Origin: an uncultured Maritimibacter sp.
GTDB taxonomy: Bacteria > Pseudomonadota > Alphaproteobacteria > Rhodobacterales > Rhodobacteraceae
Direction of reading: 5' to 3'
DNA: 64,000 nt
Assembly (NCBI GenBank): GCA_913063035.1
Contig: CAJXYS010000009.1
Location: forward strand, 1-64,000
Every line of letters begins with the position of its first letter. The stretch's first letter is position 1. Shown here in pieces: positions 24,813-33,437 of the stretch. Position numbers and translations under genes: made by a program. A model generated the notes under the pieces. The model saw only the letters and a list, made by a program, of their open reading frames with translations. It was not told where the DNA came from and did not search any database.

Positions 24813-26339
24813 ATGCAGTTCTCGGAGGATCAGGCGGAGGCCTATGACAGGGTAAGTTCCGCCCTGGCCGCGGCCGGGATCGACCTTGTCGAGGGCACGC
24901 TGACGCCGGATCCCGGCAGCGCGAAATCCGCTGTCCTGGCGGTGATCGGAAAGGCTGGGTCCGGCAAGACCATGCTGCTGGCCCGGCTGGTGGAAGCCCT
25001 GACGGAGGCCGGCGTCGAAACCGTGTCGGGCGATTGGGAAGGCCGACGGCGCAAGGAGCGCCGGACGCTCGCCATTCTGGCGCCGACCAACAAGGCGGCC
25101 AGCGTGCTGCGCGCCCGCGGCGTTCCGGCCACCACGATCCACCGGATCCTCTACACGCCCGTCTACGATCCGGAATACGAGAAGATCGCGGAGTGGCTGG
25201 CCGGAAACGGCGAGAAGCCGGTGATCGAGGGCCTGACCGAGGCCGCGCTCGACCGGGCGGCCGCCTTCTATGCCATCCACAAATCGGTTCCCGGCGCGCT
25301 GGCGGCGGCGGGGCTTCGCGGCTCTGACTTCATTCGTGGGTGGAAACGGCGCGACGATCCCCTCGATATCGGTTTCGTCGACGAATCCTCGATGCTGGAC
25401 AAGACCCAACTGGACGACCTGAAGGAGATCTTTCCGACGCTCCTGCTGTTCGGCGATCCGGCACAGCTCGCGCCGGTGGGCCAGTCGGGCGAGATGGTCT
25501 TCGACGGCTTGCCGGCAGACTCGAAGCTGACGCTGCATCGCATTCACAGGCAGGCACACGACAACCCGATACTCGACCTCGCCCACGCGCTGGGCGACCC
25601 GGAGGTCGGGTTCGAGCGGTTCGAACAGCTGGTCGAAGAGGCCGCACGCCAGGACGACCGGGTCGTCGTGGCCCCGCGCGTCGATGCCGGCCTCATGGCA
25701 CGCTCGCCGGTGCTGGTCTGGCGCAACGCGACCCGGATCCGCCTGATCCACGCCTTTCGCGCGGCCTACGGCGCGCCGGACGATGCGCTCCTGCCCGGCG
25801 AGCCGCTGATCTGCGACGGGATCGAACTGCCGCTCAAGCATCGCAAGAAACGGATCGACCTGGAGGCGCGCGGCCTGATCAAGGGGGCGCAGGTGATCTA
25901 TCTCGGCCCTGGCAAGAAACCGGGTTTCTCGCGGCTTCACGTCATCGGGGCAGAGGATCCGCAGGTTTCTGCCGCCTCGATCGTCAAGATCGAGATGCCC
26001 GGCGAGGAAGAGCCCTTCATCCCCTTCGCGGCGAACATGGGGGCGGCCTTCCTGCACGGGGCCGCGGTGACGGTGCACAAGGCCCAGGGCTCACAGTGGC
26101 CCGAGGTGCAGGTCTTCGCGCCCGATCTCTATGCCGCGGCGCGCTCGGGGCGGAGCGAGGCGGGCCAGCCGCTCTGGAAGCGGCTGGCCTATGTCGCGAT
26201 CACCCGGGCCGAGCACCGGCTGCACTGGGTGACACGCTACCGCCTGGCGCGCCCGACGGCGCCGCTCGACACCGCGGATCTCCGCGCGCCCGCAGCGCCG
26301 CTCGCGCTTGACGCCGACGCGGCGCCGGGGGCCGAATAG
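24813..26339 (+). CDS. Stand-alone RecD/UvrD-type superfamily 1 helicase
   Basis: 508 residues, ATP-dependent DNA helicase resembling the RecD subunit of exonuclease V but without RecB/RecC partners nearby. Motifs: Walker A VIGKAGSGKTMLL (near 50), motif Ia LAPTNKAASVLRARGV, Walker B GFVDESSML, motif III LLLFGDPAQLAPVG, motif V TVHKAQGSQWPEVQVF and motif VI LAYVAITRAEHRLHW. ATG 24813 follows GGCGGAGGCAGG. It starts 63 nt after luxI on the same strand. No nuclease domain is seen; an involvement in repair or recombination is inferred from family only. Confidence 0.88.
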   Translation: MQFSEDQAEAYDRVSSALAAAGIDLVEGTLTPDPGSAKSAVLAVIGKAGSGKTMLLARLVEALTEAGVETVSGDWEGRRRKERRTLAILAPTNKAASVLRARGVPATTIHRILYTPVYDPEYEKIAEWLAGNGEKPVIEGLTEAALDRAAAFYAIHKSVPGALAAAGLRGSDFIRGWKRRDDPLDIGFVDESSMLDKTQLDDLKEIFPTLLLFGDPAQLAPVGQSGEMVFDGLPADSKLTLHRIHRQAHDNPILDLAHALGDPEVGFERFEQLVEEAARQDDRVVVAPRVDAGLMARSPVLVWRNATRIRLIHAFRAAYGAPDDALLPGEPLICDGIELPLKHRKKRIDLEARGLIKGAQVIYLGPGKKPGFSRLHVIGAEDPQVSAASIVKIEMPGEEEPFIPFAANMGAAFLHGAAVTVHKAQGSQWPEVQVFAPDLYAAARSGRSEAGQPLWKRLAYVAITRAEHRLHWVTRYRLARPTAPLDTADLRAPAAPLALDADAAPGAE

Positions 26340-26401
26340 GTCTGGCCGCGGGCCGCGGAGCTTCCTAGACTGCCCGCGACCCGAAAGAAGGAATCCGTGC
26401 C

Positions 26402-26638
26402 ATGCAATGTGTCTTCGTCCAGATCCGCTGCACTCCCGGCACCACCTACGAGGTGGCGGACGCCATCTACGAGCGCGAGATCGTCTCGGAACTCTATTCC
26501 ACCAGTGGCGATTTCGACCTTCTGGCGAAGGTCTACATCCCCGCCGACCGGGATGTGGGCCATTACATCAACGAGAACCTCATCAATATCCCCAATATCA
26601 CCCGATCGCTGACGACGATGACCTTCAAGGCTTTCTGA
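26402..26638 (+). CDS. Stand-alone Lrp/AsnC ligand-binding (RAM) domain protein
   Basis: 78 residues, MQCVFVQIRCTPGTTYEVAD through TTMTFKAF. It has the alpha/beta RAM fold pattern of Lrp/AsnC regulators (GDFDLLAKVYIP, NIPNITRSLTTM) but no helix-turn-helix. Such stand-alone domains oligomerise and bind amino acids; a DNA-binding role needs a partner. A degenerate frame follows 4 nt after its stop. Confidence 0.9.
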   Translation: MQCVFVQIRCTPGTTYEVADAIYEREIVSELYSTSGDFDLLAKVYIPADRDVGHYINENLINIPNITRSLTTMTFKAF

Positions 26639-26642
26639 GCCC

Positions 26643-26837
26643 GTGTCGCGAAGACTCGCGATCACCGGAGCGGGCTGGGGGAGCGGCCGGGCCACCGACG
26701 GCGCGGCGTCCGAGGCGACAATCGACGTGGCCTAGATCGCCCGCTCGATATCGCACATGGCCGGGATACCGCTTGAGGCGAACATCCCTTTCATGACGGT
26801 GATGGCGACGAAGATGCCCTATATGGGCCGCGGCTGA
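26643..26837 (+). pseudogene. Possible remnant of a short gene with an in-frame TAG
   Basis: From GTG 26643, 4 nt after the Lrp-domain stop, a 64-codon frame keeps coding-like composition to TGA at 26835 but is interrupted by TAG at 26733-26735. The first part reads VSRRLAITGAGWGSGRATDG; the second, after the stop, IARSISHMAGIPLEANIPFM and TVMATKMPYMGRG. I do not recognise the family. It may be a decayed gene, a sequencing error, or non-coding sequence that merely looks coding. Confidence 0.3.
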
Positions 26838-26839
26838 TC

Positions 26840-27604
26840 TCAGGTGCGGAAGCGGCCGAACACCGCCGAGGCGATCCAGCCCGCCGCGATGGCGATCACC
26901 AGCGAGAGCATCCCGTAGGCCAGCGGCCGCTGGTGGGCGAGATCGTAGATCCAGCGTTCCAGCCCGACCTTGCTGACCTCGATCGAGACCGAGCGCATGT
27001 CGACCACCCCCCGGTCGCGGATGAGGAAGATGCGCGCCGTGTAGTCGCCCTCGACCAGGTTGGCGGGCAGGCCGATGGCGGTCCGGAACAGTGTCTCCTC
27101 AGTCAGTTCCACCGCGCCTTCGTACGTGCGGTATAGCCCCTTGTCGGCGCGGATGCGGACGATGGCCTCCGAGAACGCCTGGGAGTCGGTGATGTCCATG
27201 GGCGCGCCGACCGACCGGATCATCCGCTCGATGCTGATCCGGTGGCGCAGATCCTCGGTATCCGAAAGGATCTCGCGCAGCGGACCGGTGGTCGCCACGG
27301 CATAGAAGCTGGGCGCGGCATCGACCTCGACCGCGGCGGTGTTCGCCCAGACGCCGAGCACGCGCTCCTTGCGCCGGACGACGACGGGCGTGAGCGGGCC
27401 GGTGATCTTGACCACCACCTCGAGCGGACCGGCATCGGGGGGCGGGGCGGTGCGCTTGACCGCGCCGAAGATCATGATCTCCGAGCCGTCGAAATTCGCG
27501 GTGATCGAGACCCGGTTCTGGCTCAACCCCGCGACGACCTCCTCGGCCGGGGCCTGGGTCGTGGCGGCCGCCAGCAGCGCCAGGGACAGGAGCAGCCGGC
27601 GCAT
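26840..27604 (-). CDS. TIGR02186 family membrane-anchored protein
   Basis: 254 residues. A signal sequence (about 1-20, RRLLLSLALLAAATT) is followed by a periplasmic domain (EEVVAGLSQNRVSITANFDG, IMIFGAVKR) of about 200 residues and a C-terminal membrane helix (about 228-248). This is the architecture of the alphaproteobacterial TIGR02186 / PF09608 family of unknown function. Its start overlaps the stop of the upstream TSUP gene (TGATG), so the pair is translationally coupled. A role in assisting or gating the TSUP exporter is a reasonable guess only. Confidence 0.85.
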   Translation of the reverse strand: MRRLLLSLALLAAATTQAPAEEVVAGLSQNRVSITANFDGSEIMIFGAVKRTAPPPDAGPLEVVVKITGPLTPVVVRRKERVLGVWANTAAVEVDAAPSFYAVATTGPLREILSDTEDLRHRISIERMIRSVGAPMDITDSQAFSEAIVRIRADKGLYRTYEGAVELTEETLFRTAIGLPANLVEGDYTARIFLIRDRGVVDMRSVSIEVSKVGLERWIYDLAHQRPLAYGMLSLVIAIAAGWIASAVFGRFRT

Positions 27605-28518
27605 CAGTGCCCCCCGTTGCCGAGGGAATAGAGCTCATCGGGGCGCAGCAGCAGGTCGAGCCCCAGCTTGAGACAGACCGCGAGCACGAGAAGCGCAAGC
27701 AGGATCCGCAGCTGTTCGGCCTTCATCTTGACGCCGATCCGCGTGCCGATCTGCGCGCCGATGACGCCGCCGACCAGCAGCAGCACGGCCAGTGCCATGT
27801 CCACCGTGTAGTTCGTGGTGGCATGCATCAGCGTGGTGAAGGCGGTCACGAAGATGATCTGGAAGAGCGAGGTGCCCACCACGACCTTGGTCGGCATGCC
27901 GAGCAGGTAGATCATCGCCGGCACCATGATGAAGCCGCCGCCGACGCCCATGATCGCGGCCAGCACGCCGACCGAGGCCCCGACCAGAACGGGCGGGATC
28001 GCGCTGATATAGAGCCCCGAGGTGCGGAACTTCATCTTCAGCGGCAGCTTGTGCACCCAGCTGTGCTGGCGGCGCGTGGGCTTGGCGCCGGGCTTGCGCG
28101 AGCGGGTGATGGCCCGCAGGCTCTCGGTGAACATCAGGGTCCCGATGATGCCGAGGAACGCGACGTAACAGAGCTTGACCAGCAACTCGACCTGGCCCAT
28201 CGCCTTGAGCATCGCGAAGAGCTGCACGCCCGCCGCCGCCCCGACAAGCCCCCCCACGAGCAGCACCGAGCCCATCTTCAGATCGACGGTCTTTCGCCTG
28301 AGATGCGCCAGCACCCCGGAGAAGGACGAGGCGACGATCTGGTTGGCCTCGGTGGCGACCGCCACGGCTGGCGGAATCCCGATGAAGAACAGAAGCGGCG
28401 TCATCAGGAAGCCGCCGCCGACGCCGAACATGCCCGACAGGATGCCGACCAGACCGCCAAGCCCCAGCAGGAGAAAGGCGTTCACGGAAACTTCGGCGAT
28501 CGGGAGGTAGATCTGCAT
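27604..28518 (-). CDS. TauE/SafE (TSUP) family sulfite/organosulfonate exporter
   Basis: 304 residues with about eight membrane helices in two homologous halves. The duplicated family signature is GGLVGILSGMFGVGGGFLMTP at the N-terminus and GVLAAIMGVGGGFIMVPA in the second half. TSUP proteins move small organic or sulfur anions such as sulfite, sulfoacetate or thiosulfate. Coupling to a TIGR02186 gene is characteristic of alphaproteobacteria. Substrate cannot be read from sequence; sulfur metabolism genes at 61859-64000 make sulfite plausible. Confidence 0.88.
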   Translation of the reverse strand: MQIYLPIAEVSVNAFLLLGLGGLVGILSGMFGVGGGFLMTPLLFFIGIPPAVAVATEANQIVASSFSGVLAHLRRKTVDLKMGSVLLVGGLVGAAAGVQLFAMLKAMGQVELLVKLCYVAFLGIIGTLMFTESLRAITRSRKPGAKPTRRQHSWVHKLPLKMKFRTSGLYISAIPPVLVGASVGVLAAIMGVGGGFIMVPAMIYLLGMPTKVVVGTSLFQIIFVTAFTTLMHATTNYTVDMALAVLLLVGGVIGAQIGTRIGVKMKAEQLRILLALLVLAVCLKLGLDLLLRPDELYSLGNGGH

Positions 28519-28575
28519 GACCCATTTGAAGCAGGGCCGACCCCTTTAGACAAGGGTTAGCACGGGCCAGAGGCT

Positions 28576-28606
28576 GCCGCGCCGCGAAAATTTTCCGCGG
28601 CGCGGC
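28576..28606 (-). terminator. Long GC hairpin after the nucleoside ABC operon
   Basis: Perfect 11-bp stem (28576-28586 with 28596-28606) around an AAAATTTTC loop, 29 nt past the stop of the last permease gene on the minus strand. No T-tract follows, but the stem is strong and placed between two transcription units. Confidence 0.55.
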
Positions 28607-28635
28607 GTTCGCGTAACTTCCTCTTAACTCGGCGG

Positions 28636-29607
28636 TTACCGTTCCTTCACATAGGGCTGGCCGCCGGCGCGGGGCGGGATCGCGCGGCCGACGAAACCGG
28701 CCAGGATGACCACGGTCAGGATGTAGGGCAGGGCCTGCATGAACTGCACGGGGATGGTACCGATCCCGGCGACGTCGATATTCTGGTAGCGGATGCCGAT
28801 CGCTTCGAGCAGGCCGAAGAGGAGACAGGCCCAGAGCGCGTACCACGGCCGCCATTTCGAGAAGATCAGCGCGGCGAGCGCGATGTAGCCCTTGCCCGCC
28901 GTCATGTCCCGCACGAAGCCAGCCGCCATGCCCGTCGCCAGGTAAGCCCCGGCGAGCCCGCAGAGAAGCCCGCAGATCATCACCGCCCAGTAGCGCTGGC
29001 CGGTGACCGATACGCCCGCGGTGTCGACGGCGGCCGGGTTCTCGCCCACCGCCCGCAGACGCAGCCCGAAGCGGGTGCGGAACAGCACCCACCAGGTCGC
29101 CGGGACCGCGAGGACGGCGATATAGACCAGCAGCGTGTGCCCCGAGATCAGCTCGGCGTAGACCGGGCCGATCACGGGAACGCCCGAAAGGGTCTCGGCG
29201 AAGGGCAACTCGAGCCGGGCGAAGCGCCCGTCGCCGGACAGCGCCGGCGTCTGTCCGCCAAGCCCGAACCAGCTCTGGCCGATGAAGGCCGTGAGTCCCG
29301 AGGCGAGGAAGTTGATCGCCACCCCCGAGATCAGCTGGTTGCCCCGGAAGGTGATGGAGGCCAGCCCATGGATGAGTGCCAGAACCAGCGACGCCGCCGT
29401 GCCCGCCAGGAGGCCGAGCCAGACCGAACCCGTCACCGCCGCGACCGCCGCCGAGAAGAAGGCCGAGGCCAGCATCTTGCCCTCGAGGCCGATGTCGAAG
29501 ATGCCCGAACGTTCCGAGAAGAGCCCGGCGAGGCAGGCCAGCAGCAGCGGCGCGGCAAGCCGCAGCGTGGAGTCGAGGATTTGCAGGATCGTGGCGAAAT
29601 CCATCAC
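28636..29607 (-). CDS. Nucleoside ABC transporter permease 2 (BPD_transp_2 family)
   Basis: Inner-membrane permease; 323 residues with about nine to ten hydrophobic helices. Family motifs include LAAPLLLACLAGLFSERSG and FDIGLEGKMLASAFFSA near the N-terminus (the conserved 'N/D-IGLEG' loop) and LRAVGENPAAVDTAG in the cytoplasmic coupling loop that contacts the ATPase. Last gene of the BMP-ATPase-permease-permease operon; overlaps permease 1 by 4 nt (ATGA). The combination matches bmpA-nupABC-type purine/pyrimidine nucleoside importers. Confidence 0.92.
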   Translation of the reverse strand: MMDFATILQILDSTLRLAAPLLLACLAGLFSERSGIFDIGLEGKMLASAFFSAAVAAVTGSVWLGLLAGTAASLVLALIHGLASITFRGNQLISGVAINFLASGLTAFIGQSWFGLGGQTPALSGDGRFARLELPFAETLSGVPVIGPVYAELISGHTLLVYIAVLAVPATWWVLFRTRFGLRLRAVGENPAAVDTAGVSVTGQRYWAVMICGLLCGLAGAYLATGMAAGFVRDMTAGKGYIALAALIFSKWRPWYALWACLLFGLLEAIGIRYQNIDVAGIGTIPVQFMQALPYILTVVILAGFVGRAIPPRAGGQPYVKER

Positions 29608-30710
29608 GCTTTCCCTTTCCGCCGGCGGCGCAGGCCAAGGAACAGGTTCTCCATCGGGATGCGGACCATGTTGTCGAGCGCGCCGGTGAACAGGATCACC
29701 AGCGCCTGGATGACGAGGATCATCTCGCGCGAGACGGCGGGCATCTCGAACTGAAGCTCGACGCCGCCCTGGTAGAGCATCCCGAAGAGCACCGCCGCCA
29801 GGAACACGCCGAAGGGATGCGAGCGCCCCATCAGCGCCACCGCGATCCCCACGAAGCCCGCGCCCTGGACGTGATCGATCACCAGACGCTCGCCCTCGCC
29901 GACGACGGTGTTGACCGCCATCAGCCCGGCCAGCCCGCCGGAGATGAGCATCGCCGCCATGATGATCCGGGTGGGCGAGATGCCGGCATAGACCGCCGCC
30001 GGTTCACTGTGCCCGAAGGCCCGGATCGCGAAGCCGAGCCGCGTGCGCCAGATCAGCGCCCAGACCCCGACCGATGCCAGGATCGCCAGCAGGAAGCTGA
30101 TATTGACCGGGGGTGATTTCGAGTAGGGGATGCCGATCCAGCCGAGCATGTCATGGGCCGACGGCAGGTGCGCGCCTTCGGGAAAGCGCGCGGTCTCGGG
30201 GGCCATCGAGCCCGGCACCTTGATCACGTTGACCAGCAGGTAGACCAGCAGCGCCGCGGCGATGAAGTTGAACATGATCGTGGTGATCACGATATGGCTG
30301 CCGCGCCGGGCCTGCAGCCAGGCCGGGATCGCCGCCCAGGCCGCGCCGAACAGCGCGGCGCCCAGGATCGTCGCGGGCAGCGCCAGCGCCCAGTGCGGCC
30401 AGGGCACCGAGAGCGCCACGAGCGCCGCGCCGAGCCCGCCGACCAGCGCCTGGCCTTCGCCGCCGATGTTGAACATGCGCGCGTGGAAGGCCACCGCGAC
30501 CGCGAGCCCGGTGAAAATGAAGTTGGTGGCGTGGAAGAGCGTATATCCCCAGGCCGTCGCGCTGCCGACCGAGCCGCGCAGCATGATCTGCATCGCCTCG
30601 ACCGGGTTCTCGCCGATCGAGAGCACCACGAGCCCCGAGACGAAGAAGGCCAGGACCAGGTTGATGAGCGGGACGAGGACGATATCGGCCCAGCGGGGCA
30701 TTCTGTCCAT
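29604..30710 (-). CDS. Nucleoside ABC transporter permease 1 (BPD_transp_2 family)
   Basis: 368 residues with about nine to ten membrane helices. FNIGGEGQALVGGLGAAL is the conserved periplasmic/transmembrane signature, and IRAFGHSEPAAVYAGIS is the EAA-like coupling loop. Its start overlaps the ATPase gene stop by 1 nt (TGATG) and its stop overlaps permease 2. It forms a heterodimeric channel with permease 2. Confidence 0.92.
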   Translation of the reverse strand: MDRMPRWADIVLVPLINLVLAFFVSGLVVLSIGENPVEAMQIMLRGSVGSATAWGYTLFHATNFIFTGLAVAVAFHARMFNIGGEGQALVGGLGAALVALSVPWPHWALALPATILGAALFGAAWAAIPAWLQARRGSHIVITTIMFNFIAAALLVYLLVNVIKVPGSMAPETARFPEGAHLPSAHDMLGWIGIPYSKSPPVNISFLLAILASVGVWALIWRTRLGFAIRAFGHSEPAAVYAGISPTRIIMAAMLISGGLAGLMAVNTVVGEGERLVIDHVQGAGFVGIAVALMGRSHPFGVFLAAVLFGMLYQGGVELQFEMPAVSREMILVIQALVILFTGALDNMVRIPMENLFLGLRRRRKGKA

Positions 30711-32281
30711 CAGGCGACCTCCCCGGCGTCGGACTGCATACCGGCCATCAGCAGGCCAAGCTCGCGTTCGTCGGTCTCGGCCGTGATCCGTTCGCCCATG
30801 ATGCGCCCGTCGAACATCACCGCGACCCGGTCGCTGATCGAGAAGATCTCCTCCAGCTCGACGCTGACCAGCAGGATCGCCTTTCCGGTGTCCCGAAGCC
30901 GGACGATTTCACGATGGATGAACTCGATCGCGCCGATATCGACGCCGCGCGTCGGCTGGCCCACCAGCAGCAGGTCCGGGTTTCGCTCGATCTCGCGGGC
31001 GAGCACGATCTTCTGCTGGTTCCCGCCCGAGAAGTTCCTGGCCTCGAGTTCCGGGTTCGGCGGGCGCACATCGTAGCGGGCCATCTTGTCGGCGGTCTCG
31101 CCGCGCATCGCGGCGTTGTCCATCAGGAGCGCGTTTCGGTTGTAGGCCGGGTCGTTGTGATAGCCGAAGGCCATGTTCTCCCAGGCGAAGAATTCCATGA
31201 TCAGCCCGAGCCGCTGTCGGTCCTCCGGCACATGGGCGATGCCGCGCGCGCGGCGTTCCTGGCCGTTGGCGCCGGTGCTGAGGTCGAGTCTCTGCCCGTT
31301 CACGCGCACGTCGCCGGTGCCCGGGGAGATGCCGCCGAGAACCTCCAGCAGTTCCGACTGGCCGTTTCCGGCGACCCCCGCGATACCGAGGATCTCGCCG
31401 GCCCGCACCTCGAGCGAGATGCCCTTGAGCCGCTCGACGCCGTCGGCGTCCGTCACGCGCAGGTCGTCGACCTCGAGCACGGTTTTCCCCGGGCGCGCGG
31501 GCGGCTTTTCGACCCGCAACAGGACACGGCGCCCGACCATGGCCTCGGCCAGTTTCTCGGGGCTCGTTTCCGCGGTGCGCAGGGTCGCCGTCATCTCGCC
31601 GCGGCGCATGACGCTGACCGTGTCGGTCACGTCCATGATCTCGCGCAGCTTGTGGGTGATCAGGATGATCGTCTTCCCCTCGCGCTTGAGGTTGCGCAGG
31701 ATACGGAAGAGGTGATCGGCCTCCGACGGGGTCAGCACGCCGGTGGGTTCGTCGAGGATCAGGATCTCGGCCTGGCGGAAGAGCGCCTTGAGGATCTCGA
31801 CCCGCTGCTGGTGCCCGACGCTGAGCGTCTCGATCCTGGCGTCGGGGTCCACGTTCAGCTCGTACTCGGCGGCGAGTTCCTTCAGCAGCCCGCGCGCCCG
31901 CGCCAGCGATGGGCGCAGCAGCGCGCCGTCCTCGGCGCCCAGCACCACGTTTTCCAGCACGCTGAAATTCTGCACCAGCTTGAAATGCTGGTGAACCATC
32001 CCGATCCCGGCCCTGATCGCCGCCTGGCTGTCCGGGATCGGCGTCTGCCGGCCATTGACGCATATCTCCCCGGCATCGGCCTTGTAGAAACCGTAGAGGA
32101 TCGACATCAGGGTCGACTTGCCGGCGCCGTTCTCGCCGACGATCCCGTGAATCGTCCCGGGCGCGACCGACAGCGAGATGTCCCTGTTCGCCTGAACCGG
32201 GCCGAAGGCCTTGGAGATGCCTTTCAGTTCAATGGCGGGGGCGGCAGTTTCCTGCCGCCCCGGATCCTGTTCCATTGTCAC
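30710..32281 (-). CDS. Nucleoside ABC transporter, duplicated ATP-binding protein
   Basis: 523 residues with two nucleotide-binding domains. The first has Walker A GENGAGKSTLM (near 52), Q-loop MVHQHFKLV, signature LSVGHQQRVEI and Walker B ILILDEPTGVLTP. The second has a degenerate Walker A GVAGNGQSELL, signature FSGGNQQKIVL and LLVGQPTRGVDIG. This asymmetric two-domain form is typical for ribose/nucleoside importers. GTG 32281 (after AGGGAC) or ATG 32275 could be the start. It follows the binding-protein gene by 12 nt. Confidence 0.92.
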   Translation of the reverse strand: MTMEQDPGRQETAAPAIELKGISKAFGPVQANRDISLSVAPGTIHGIVGENGAGKSTLMSILYGFYKADAGEICVNGRQTPIPDSQAAIRAGIGMVHQHFKLVQNFSVLENVVLGAEDGALLRPSLARARGLLKELAAEYELNVDPDARIETLSVGHQQRVEILKALFRQAEILILDEPTGVLTPSEADHLFRILRNLKREGKTIILITHKLREIMDVTDTVSVMRRGEMTATLRTAETSPEKLAEAMVGRRVLLRVEKPPARPGKTVLEVDDLRVTDADGVERLKGISLEVRAGEILGIAGVAGNGQSELLEVLGGISPGTGDVRVNGQRLDLSTGANGQERRARGIAHVPEDRQRLGLIMEFFAWENMAFGYHNDPAYNRNALLMDNAAMRGETADKMARYDVRPPNPELEARNFSGGNQQKIVLAREIERNPDLLLVGQPTRGVDIGAIEFIHREIVRLRDTGKAILLVSVELEEIFSISDRVAVMFDGRIMGERITAETDERELGLLMAGMQSDAGEVA

Positions 32282-32293
32282 GGGAACCGTCCC

Positions 32294-33283
32294 TTACTTC
32301 ACCGGGCACTCGTTATTCGACATGTAGTCATGCACCGCGACGTCGCCGGAGATGATCTTTGCCTTGGCGTCCTCGACCGCGGCCATCATCTCGTCGGAGA
32401 CGAGCGCCTGGTTGTGCTCGTCCACGGCCACGCCGACGCCGTCGTTCGACAGGTCCAGCACGTGGATGCCGGTCTCGACGTCAGGACCGGCCGCGAAGGC
32501 GTTGTAGACGGCCACGTCGACCCGCTTGAGCATCGAGGTCAGGACGGACCCCGGATGCAGGTAGTTCTGGTTCGAGTCGACGCCGATGCCGAGGATGCCC
32601 TCGTCGGCCGCCGCCTGCAGAACGCCCACACCGGTGCCGCCGGCTGCGTGATAGACCACGTCGGCCCCCTGCGAGACCTGCGCGCGGGTCAGCTCGGCGC
32701 CCTTGACCGGGTCGTTCCAGGCAGCCGGCGTGGTGCCGGTCATGTTCTGGATCACCGTGGCGTCGGGGGTCACCGACTTGACGCCCTGCACGAAGCCGCA
32801 GGCGAATTTGCGGATCAGCGGGATGTCCATGCCGCCGATGAAGCCCACGGTGCCCGACTCGGAGGCCATCGCGGCCATCTTGCCCACGAGGTACGAGCCC
32901 TGGTGCTCGGCGAAGACGACGGAGCGGACATTCGGCTGGTCGACGACCATGTCGATGATGACGAACTTGGTGTCGGGGAAGTCCGGCGCCACGTTCTCGA
33001 CCGCCGAGGCGAAGGCGAAACCGGTCATGACGATCGGGTTCGAGCCGCCATCGGCGAAACGGCGCAGCGCCTGCTCGCGTTGCGCCTCGGACTGCAGCTC
33101 GATCTCGCGATAGCTCTCGCCGGTTTCGTCACCCCAACGCTTGGCGCCGTTGAAGGCCGCCTCGTTGAAGGATTTGTCGAATTTGCCGCCCAGATCAAAG
33201 ATAAGCGCCGGTTCCGCCACGGCGCCGACCGCACCCATCGCCAGCGCCGCCATGGCGCCAAGACATGTTTTCATGAAGGTCAT
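32294..33283 (-). CDS. BMP family nucleoside-binding lipoprotein-like periplasmic protein
   Basis: Substrate-binding component of the ABC importer. 329 residues with a signal peptide (about 1-23, ending AVAEP) and the BMP/PnrA fold: LIFDLGGKFDKSFNEAAFNG at the mature N-terminus (the 'DKSFN' nucleoside-binding loop), VGFIGGMDIPLIRKFACGF and GIGVDSNQNYLHPGSVLTS. No lipobox cysteine precedes the mature domain, so it is probably soluble. PnrA-type proteins bind purine nucleosides. First gene of the operon; GGGAGTGTGGT precedes ATG 33283. Confidence 0.92.
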   Translation of the reverse strand: MTFMKTCLGAMAALAMGAVGAVAEPALIFDLGGKFDKSFNEAAFNGAKRWGDETGESYREIELQSEAQREQALRRFADGGSNPIVMTGFAFASAVENVAPDFPDTKFVIIDMVVDQPNVRSVVFAEHQGSYLVGKMAAMASESGTVGFIGGMDIPLIRKFACGFVQGVKSVTPDATVIQNMTGTTPAAWNDPVKGAELTRAQVSQGADVVYHAAGGTGVGVLQAAADEGILGIGVDSNQNYLHPGSVLTSMLKRVDVAVYNAFAAGPDVETGIHVLDLSNDGVGVAVDEHNQALVSDEMMAAVEDAKAKIISGDVAVHDYMSNNECPVK

Positions 33284-33437
33284 ACCACACTCCCGGTTGT
33301 GTTGTCTGGCGGCGCCGGTGGCGGCGCGCCGGAGTCCGGTCGCACAGGCGCCGGATCACAAGCAGTTTAGGACCGAGGCCAGCGAAAGGGTCAACAGCTT
33401 TTTGCACCGCCGACGCGCCGCGGGAGGTGACCCAGCG

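Noticed and set aside
24075-26078. A long antisense frame opposite luxI and the RecD-like helicase
   Set aside because: Shadow of two well-supported plus-strand genes.
28625-28639. A CtrA-like TTAA motif before the nucleoside permease stop
   Set aside because: The second half-site is GTTA and the location is at the 3' end of an operon rather than a promoter.
30283-30290. A single GTGATCAC palindrome within a permease gene
   Set aside because: It lacks a partner at 21 bp and the TTT/RAAAC flanks. It is explained by codons (GTG ATC ACG), so it is not counted as an operator.
30914-33370. An 818-codon plus-strand frame opposite the ABC transporter ATPase and binding protein
   Set aside because: Shadow of genes with intact Walker and BMP motifs on the minus strand.
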